Shown here one piece after another: positions 59,593-64,000 of a DNA stretch of 64,000 bases. The first letter of the stretch is position 1; each line of letters opens with the position of its first letter. The stretch covers positions 1,592,501-1,656,500 of the forward strand of contig NZ_CP010535.1 in the NCBI RefSeq assembly GCF_001430825.1, given 5' to 3'. A program made the translations under genes and the position numbers. The notes below the pieces were generated by a model. The model saw only the letters and a program-made list of their open reading frames with translations, was not told where the DNA came from and did no database searches. This DNA comes from Sediminicola sp. YIK13 (GTDB lineage: Bacteria > Bacteroidota > Bacteroidia > Flavobacteriales > Flavobacteriaceae).

Positions 59593-60720
59593 CTAAGAGA
59601 ACATATCCTTCACTTTTTCAAAAAATGACTTATCGGATTTTTCTGGATTGGGAACAAAATTCTCATGGTTTTGCATGCGTTCAAAAAACTCCCTTTGTTC
59701 CTTATTTGCTTCTTTGGGCGTCCAAACATTGACATGGACCAATAAATCTCCGGCGCCATATCCGTTAAGACTAGTGATTCCTTTACCTCTTAGCCTTAAG
59801 ATTTTGCCAGATTGAATACCGGGTTCCAATTTGATCCTCACCTTTCCAGTAACCGAATCTATTTCTTTTGATGTTCCCAGAACAGCCTCAGAAAAGCTTA
59901 CATAAAGGTCGTAGTGAAGGTTATCCCCTTCTCTTTTCAAGGTATCGTGCTCTTCCGTTTCAATGGCCACCAATAAATCCCCTGGCACTCCATTTCCTGG
60001 TGCATCGTTACCCTTGCCTGAAACTTTTAACTGCATGCCTTCCTCGACACCTCCAGGTATCTTAATGGACACGGTTTCTTCTTTTTGGATCAACCCGTGT
60101 GCATCAGCTTCCTTGGGTTTTTTATCTATACTCTGTCCACTACCACCACAAACGCTACACGTAGCTGCAGTTTGCATCCTACCTAAAATGGTATTGGTGA
60201 TTTTTGTTACCTGACCCCTACCCCCACATGTGGAGCATGTAGTATAGGTAACGCCCTCTGCTTGGACCTTTCTTCTTACTTTGACCGTTTTCTCAACGCC
60301 ATTGGCCACTTCTTCCAAGGTTAGCTTAACCCTAATCCTCAGATTGCTCCCTTTGACCCTGCGTTGTTGACCACCGCCACCAAAACCGCTGAAGCCACCA
60401 AAGCCACCGCCGCCGCCAAATGCACTCCCAAAGATATCTCCGAACTGACTGAATATGTCATCCATATTCATACCGCCACCGCCGCCGAAACCACCGTTTT
60501 CAAATGCAGCGTGTCCGTATTGGTCGTATCTAGCTTTTTTATTTGGATCACTGAGGACCTCATAGGCCTCAGCTGCTTTTTTGAACATTTCTTCGGCCTT
60601 GGTATCACCAGGATTTTTATCAGGGTGATATTCAATAGCTTTCTTGCGATACCCTTTTTTTATTTCGGCAGCACTCGCGTTTTTACCAATTCCTAAAATG
60701 TCATAATAATCTTCCTTCAT
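59593..60720 (-). CDS. dnaJ: Chaperone DnaJ with reduced zinc domain
   Basis: Co-chaperone that stimulates DnaK. The 375-residue protein has the J domain with YHPDKNP near residue 32, a Gly/Phe-rich region (about 75-118), and the C-terminal substrate domains. The central zinc region has only two CxxCxGxG motifs, CSTCGGRG and CSVCGGSG, where the classic type has four; this is normal for Flavobacteriaceae. One zinc site is expected. It starts 9 bp after grpE stops, so they form one heat-shock operon. dnaK is not in the window. Confidence 0.95.
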   Translation of the reverse strand: MKEDYYDILGIGKNASAAEIKKGYRKKAIEYHPDKNPGDTKAEEMFKKAAEAYEVLSDPNKKARYDQYGHAAFENGGFGGGGGMNMDDIFSQFGDIFGSAFGGGGGFGGFSGFGGGGQQRRVKGSNLRIRVKLTLEEVANGVEKTVKVRRKVQAEGVTYTTCSTCGGRGQVTKITNTILGRMQTAATCSVCGGSGQSIDKKPKEADAHGLIQKEETVSIKIPGGVEEGMQLKVSGKGNDAPGNGVPGDLLVAIETEEHDTLKREGDNLHYDLYVSFSEAVLGTSKEIDSVTGKVRIKLEPGIQSGKILRLRGKGITSLNGYGAGDLLVHVNVWTPKEANKEQREFFERMQNHENFVPNPEKSDKSFFEKVKDMFS

Positions 60721-60729
60721 ACTTTTTAT

Positions 60730-61302
60730 TTAGTTCCCAACAACAACTTTTGGATGACGAATAATTTTATCCCCTAGGGTAAAACCTTTTTCAATAACAT
60801 CAATTATTTTACCTTTCAATTTTTTGTCAGGTGCTGGTATCTGTGTTATGGCATCGTGCAGTTCGGCATCGAAATTGTCACCTTGCTTGGTTTCGATTAC
60901 TTGCAGTCCCTTCCCCTTTAAGACTTCATTGAATTTATTATTGATAAGCTCAACTCCTTTGTACATCTCCTTATCATCAGATTTTGCCAATTCCTTCATC
61001 GCACGATCAAAATCATCAATAACGGGCAATAAAGAAACGATAACTTCCTGACCTGCAGTTTTGAACAGTTCCATTCGTTCTTTGGAAGTACGTCTTTTGT
61101 AATTTTCAAATTCCGCAAACAGACGTAAAAACTTATCTTTTTCTTTGGCCAAATCCTCCTGCAATTGTTCTTCTGCCGTCAATTCTTCTTGGGCTTCCAA
61201 ATTTTCTTCACCTGCCTTCCCATCATTATCCTGCATTCCATCATTATTTGGTGCATCGGAAACCATTTCATCCATTTCTTCTGCTTTATTTTTCTTGCTC
61301 AT
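60730..61302 (-). CDS. grpE: Nucleotide exchange factor GrpE
   Basis: Exchanges ADP for ATP on DnaK. The 190-residue protein has an acidic, disordered N-terminus (about 1-45), the long coiled helix (AEEQLQEDLAKEKDKFLRLFAEFENYKRRTSKERMEL), and the beta-wing domain with ITQIPAPDKKLKGKIIDVIEKGFTLGDKIIRHPKVVV. Length normal. It lies just before dnaJ. A terminator for the convergent-side neighbour lies about 90 bp upstream of its start. Confidence 0.95.
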   Translation of the reverse strand: MSKKNKAEEMDEMVSDAPNNDGMQDNDGKAGEENLEAQEELTAEEQLQEDLAKEKDKFLRLFAEFENYKRRTSKERMELFKTAGQEVIVSLLPVIDDFDRAMKELAKSDDKEMYKGVELINNKFNEVLKGKGLQVIETKQGDNFDAELHDAITQIPAPDKKLKGKIIDVIEKGFTLGDKIIRHPKVVVGN

Positions 61303-61389
61303 TTGTATGTCTTTAAAATCGTGGTAATTTCAGATGGCAAAAGTACTGCCAATTCTTTAAAAATGTCAAAATGTCATTAAATTTTATAA

Positions 61390-61418
61390 AAAAACATCCA
61401 CTTTAGGCGGATGTTGTT
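61390..61418 (-). terminator. Terminator after the epimerase-like gene
   Basis: AACATCC (61393-61399) and GGATGTT (61409-61415) with a run of T beyond it on the minus strand. The stem is short. Confidence 0.6.
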
Positions 61419-61452
61419 TATGTTTTTACATTGATCTAATTTCTTTGTCCGT

Positions 61453-62415
61453 TCAACTCATAAATTCGGTTTGGGAAACAGGACTCTCTTGCTTAACCTT
61501 GGTTGCCTCAGAATAAATACCTTTTAATGCCTTACATATATTGGGATAATGAAAATTAAAACCTTCTTCCTCCATTTTCTTACTGCTCACACGTTGGCTG
61601 GCAAATAGGATGTAAGACATTTCCCCCAGAATCAACTTCATTGGAAATTCTGGAATGTTAGGCAAGATCAAAGGCTTTTTCAATTGCTTGGCAATTTCCT
61701 TGATTAATTTATTATTGCAAACAGGATTTGGGGCAACCCCATTAAAAACACCCTGCAATTTGTTATTGGCCACAAAAAGGAACATTCTGGATAAATCATT
61801 GATATGTATCCATGACTGCCATTGGTCGCCTGTCCCAAATGCAGCACCAACATAATTATTGATGGGCTTGGCCATTTCCGGTAGAGCACCGCCTTTGGCT
61901 GAAAGCACCAAACCTATTCTAATTTTGGCTACACTAAAATTGAACTTATTAAACGTATCGGCCTCCTTTTCCCAAGCCTGGACAACGCTACCCAAAAAAC
62001 TATCGTCCACAGCCTCTTCTTCCTCAGAATAGTAACTGGACAGAGAATCTGGATAGATCCCTATGGCAGAAGCAGATACAAAAGACTCAATTTTGCTCGA
62101 ATCAACACTGTCCACACCAGTTCTCAAGGTTTTTAGACTATTTATTCTGCTGTTCAGAATTGCCTGTTTATTGCTTTCCGTCCATCTTTTGGAAATTGAG
62201 ACTCCGGCCAGATTAATAATAGAGGTAACTCCTTCAAAACATTCAAGGTCAATTTCCCCTTTGGCAGGGTTCCAATAGAATCCTTTGTAATTGGGATTGG
62301 AAACAATTTTACTTTTACTCGTGGAAAGGTAATTAACGTCAATATTTTTCTTGTGGCACAACTCAACAATCGCTGATCCTACTAAACCAGTCGCACCTGT
62401 TATTAATATTTTCAT
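61453..62415 (-). CDS. TIGR01777-type NAD-epimerase-like protein (SDR39U1)
   Basis: A 320-residue atypical SDR. It starts MKILITGATGLVGSAIVELC, the Rossmann GATGLVGS motif; then NLAGVSISKRWTESNK, the catalytic-type YSEEEEAVDDSFLGSVVQAWEKEA and the C-terminal DUF1731 segment (PMKLILGEMSYILFASQRVSSKKMEEEGFNFHYP). ATG 62415 is chosen because it starts the Rossmann fold; the longer frame adds a Leu/Lys-rich end. The family has no defined reaction. Confidence 0.9.
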   Translation of the reverse strand: MKILITGATGLVGSAIVELCHKKNIDVNYLSTSKSKIVSNPNYKGFYWNPAKGEIDLECFEGVTSIINLAGVSISKRWTESNKQAILNSRINSLKTLRTGVDSVDSSKIESFVSASAIGIYPDSLSSYYSEEEEAVDDSFLGSVVQAWEKEADTFNKFNFSVAKIRIGLVLSAKGGALPEMAKPINNYVGAAFGTGDQWQSWIHINDLSRMFLFVANNKLQGVFNGVAPNPVCNNKLIKEIAKQLKKPLILPNIPEFPMKLILGEMSYILFASQRVSSKKMEEEGFNFHYPNICKALKGIYSEATKVKQESPVSQTEFMS

Positions 62416-62529
62416 GTTAATTTTTAAGTCAAAGATATAGGTTTTTAGCAGGGAGGTCAAACCCTTTAATTAAGGTTTAACACTATTGGCCAACAATAAC
62501 TTAAGGAAATTATAATTTTATGTTATTAT

Positions 62530-63213
62530 TTAACTTTTAACATCCCCAAAATCAATTTTCACGGCTCGTAGCATCTCCCTCTTCCCTGGGGGACCTGGCA
62601 AACGTTCCACTTTAAAACCAACAGACTGCATTGCCCTGCGCACACTTCCTTTCGCGGCATAGGTCACCAGCACTCCATTTTCACTCAGCGCATTGAACAT
62701 CTTTTGAAAGAGTGTCTCTGTCCAAAGCTCGGGCTGTACCCTTGCGCCAAAAGCATCAAAGTAAATAAGGTTATAATCCTCCTTATCAGCAATATCCATA
62801 AAATCTTTTTGTTGCTTGTGGATGGTAAAATTATTGGTCAACTTTATGGTTTCCTCCCAGGCAGCATCGTGCATTTTTTCGAAACCATTGGCCAACTCTT
62901 GGGCGTTGAGTTCATTTATATAATCTAGCTGTCTTATCTCTTCCTTGGTCACAGGAAAAGCTTCTACCCCGGTATACCTTACTTCCAAATTGTAACGGCT
63001 GGATTCTTTCCAAGTGATTAAAGCATTGAGACCTGTACCAAACCCTATTTCAAGTATTGAAATCTTCCTATTTTCAAAAAGTGATAGTCCATGCTTAATG
63101 AATACATGGTATGCTTCTTGGACAGCACCGTGCTTGGAATGGTATTGTTCATCCCAGTCCTCTATCTGTATGGTCTTTGAACCATCTGAAGTGGTAATAA
63201 TTTTTCTTTTCAT
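62530..63213 (-). CDS. mnmD: tRNA 5-methylaminomethyl-2-thiouridine methyltransferase, MnmD
   Basis: The 227-residue methyltransferase part of MnmC, here without the oxidase part. It carries the last methyl transfer in making mnm5s2U34. The SAM site is ILEIGFGTGLNALI (residues 54-67); other landmarks are LIYFDAFGARVQPELWTETLFQKM and GVLVTYAAKGSVRRAMQSVGF, with GPPGKREMLRA at the end. Standalone MnmD is usual in Bacteroidota. It starts 1 bp after the DUF4920 gene stops, so the two are one unit. Confidence 0.92.
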   Translation of the reverse strand: MKRKIITTSDGSKTIQIEDWDEQYHSKHGAVQEAYHVFIKHGLSLFENRKISILEIGFGTGLNALITWKESSRYNLEVRYTGVEAFPVTKEEIRQLDYINELNAQELANGFEKMHDAAWEETIKLTNNFTIHKQQKDFMDIADKEDYNLIYFDAFGARVQPELWTETLFQKMFNALSENGVLVTYAAKGSVRRAMQSVGFKVERLPGPPGKREMLRAVKIDFGDVKS

Positions 63214-63214
63214 C

Positions 63215-63718
63215 CTACTGTTTAATCAGAACACCATCTGCCTCGAAACTATATGTTTTTTTTGTTTCAGAGATCAATGCCAACTCATCTTCCGATCTGC
63301 CCGCATCTTTCGCAAAATGCTTTTGATCCTCAACGGATTGTTGTTCTACAAAGGCCTTCCCATTGACTATTACTTCTTTGCCTACAATATCCTTGGGCAT
63401 AAAAAACCCATAATCCTTAAACCGTACCATAGCTTCTTGGCCATCTTCCAATTTCAACTTCATCCAACATCCTTTGGCCTGACAAACTTCGGTAACGGTA
63501 GCCGTAAATTTTGAGGTAAGGGTATCCGATACCTCTAAATGTTTGTAGCGATTCCACATTTCCGATTCGGAAATAGCCCCAATGGACTGAATTTCATTGC
63601 CATAGGTGCTGTAATTTACGGTTTCTACTGATTTTTCAGATGCTAACGGGGTAGATTTCTTATCCTTACAAGAGACAATCACTAGCATAAAAACAAGCAA
63701 TATGTTAAAACTTTTCAT
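63215..63718 (-). CDS. DUF4920 lipoprotein
   Basis: A 167-residue lipoprotein (lipobox VIVSC, C17) with the DUF4920 domain: SKFTATVTEVCQAKGCWMKLKLEDGQEAMVRFKDYGFFMPKDIVGKEVIVNGKA. The two conserved Cys are in CQAKGCW and may bind a metal or form a disulfide. The start at ATG 63718 is set by the signal peptide; an upstream in-frame ATG would add a non-family basic stretch. Periplasmic, function unknown, cotranscribed with mnmD. Confidence 0.85.
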   Translation of the reverse strand: MKSFNILLVFMLVIVSCKDKKSTPLASEKSVETVNYSTYGNEIQSIGAISESEMWNRYKHLEVSDTLTSKFTATVTEVCQAKGCWMKLKLEDGQEAMVRFKDYGFFMPKDIVGKEVIVNGKAFVEQQSVEDQKHFAKDAGRSEDELALISETKKTYSFEADGVLIKQ

Positions 63719-63824
63719 ATCTGATAATTTTTTGTTCCAGAATACAAATCTGGTCTTTTTTAAACGAAAAAAGAAGGGCAACTAGTGATAATTCATTAAT
63801 TTTATTGCCATAAATTTAAATTGA

Positions 63825-64000
63825 ATGGATACGAGTGTAAAGAATGTTATCGTTGAAAAAGCGAAAACATCAAAAATTGACCAAGTAGATTTCAATAATC
63901 TATCATTTGGAAGTATAGTTACAGATCATATGATGGTATGCGACTATAAGAATGGGGCTTGGGAAACCCCAAAAGTAGTTCCTTACCAGCCCATTACATT
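63825..64000 (+). CDS. ilvE: Branched-chain amino-acid aminotransferase, N-terminal part
   Basis: The first 58 codons of a gene that leaves the window at base 64000. The visible part contains VDFNNLSFGSIVTDHMMVCDY and GAWETPKVVPYQPI, the N-terminal segment of IlvE-type PLP aminotransferases that interconvert Leu, Ile and Val with their oxo acids. The PLP lysine lies outside the window. It is divergent from the DUF4920 gene, with 106 bp between the two starts. Confidence 0.87.
   Translation, partial: MDTSVKNVIVEKAKTSKIDQVDFNNLSFGSIVTDHMMVCDYKNGAWETPKVVPYQPIT

Noticed and set aside
1-64000. CRISPR arrays, tRNA, rRNA, tmRNA, IS elements, prophage
   Set aside because: No spaced direct repeats, no cloverleaf with a T-loop motif in any gap, no transposase or phage gene was found by reading both strands.

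Overview
The window reads as ordinary chromosome from a marine-type member of the Flavobacteriaceae (Bacteroidota); the genus cannot be settled from sequence reading alone. Evidence: many starts are preceded by the Bacteroidota -7 element TAnnTTTG and lack a clear Shine-Dalgarno; the gene blocks are typical of the group (nusB-DUF1573-yajC, DUF4856-imelysin-HTTM-TonB receptor, grpE-dnaJ with a two-motif zinc region, long NusB, two-domain cyclophilin-FKBP). DNA is AT-rich, genes are dense on both strands, and most units end in clean hairpin terminators. I see no rRNA, tRNA, CRISPR array, IS element, prophage or attachment site.

Layout. 1-4 kb: start of ruvX, dapD and three family-2-like glycosyltransferases. 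3.7-8.5 kb: tsaC, cca, ctaA, a pRiA4b-like protein and a 37-kDa-type nucleoid-associated protein. 8.6-15.3 kb: an unassigned protein with kinase-like motifs, an ABC exporter pair, uvrB and a secreted M20 hydrolase. 15.3-22.9 kb: small heat-shock protein, TerB-like and DUF1456 proteins, sucC, a LON-domain protein, lysA, a secreted thioredoxin and guaB. 23-29.7 kb: a five-gene minus-strand unit that looks like an iron/haem acquisition system (DUF4856 lipoprotein, imelysin lipoprotein, a vitamin-K-dependent-carboxylase-like membrane enzyme, TonB receptor, CxxCH haem-binding protein). Three copies of a 23-bp palindrome-like site lie at its two promoters.

29.8-40.2 kb: HMG-CoA lyase-like protein, LysE exporter, Dabb protein, pyrD, a Spy-like protein, an orphan TonB receptor, pepT and the nusB-DUF1573-yajC block. 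40.4-50 kb: an MsbA-like ABC exporter, a PUR-alpha-like protein, a large M14 peptidase, CsaA, redox proteins, a DinB/YfiT protein, a tRNA-dihydrouridine synthase, VF530 and a cold-shock protein.

50-50.6 kb holds the most unusual material: two tandem 30-residue single-pass membrane proteins, clearly paralogous, whose codons differ mostly at synonymous sites, preceded by a stretch with two perfect hairpins. 50.6-64 kb: a cyclophilin-FKBP fusion, M28 peptidase and PPK2, a secreted helical-repeat protein, an NtrC-type regulator that lacks its DNA-binding domain, an ABC exporter-MscS operon, grpE-dnaJ, an epimerase-like protein, mnmD, a DUF4920 lipoprotein and the start of ilvE.

Much of the window is housekeeping (amino-acid, nucleotide and haem synthesis, tRNA modification, DNA repair, protein folding). 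The parts most worth testing are the twin miniproteins, the iron operon with its operator set and carboxylase-like enzyme, the kinase-like orphan and the HTH-less activator.
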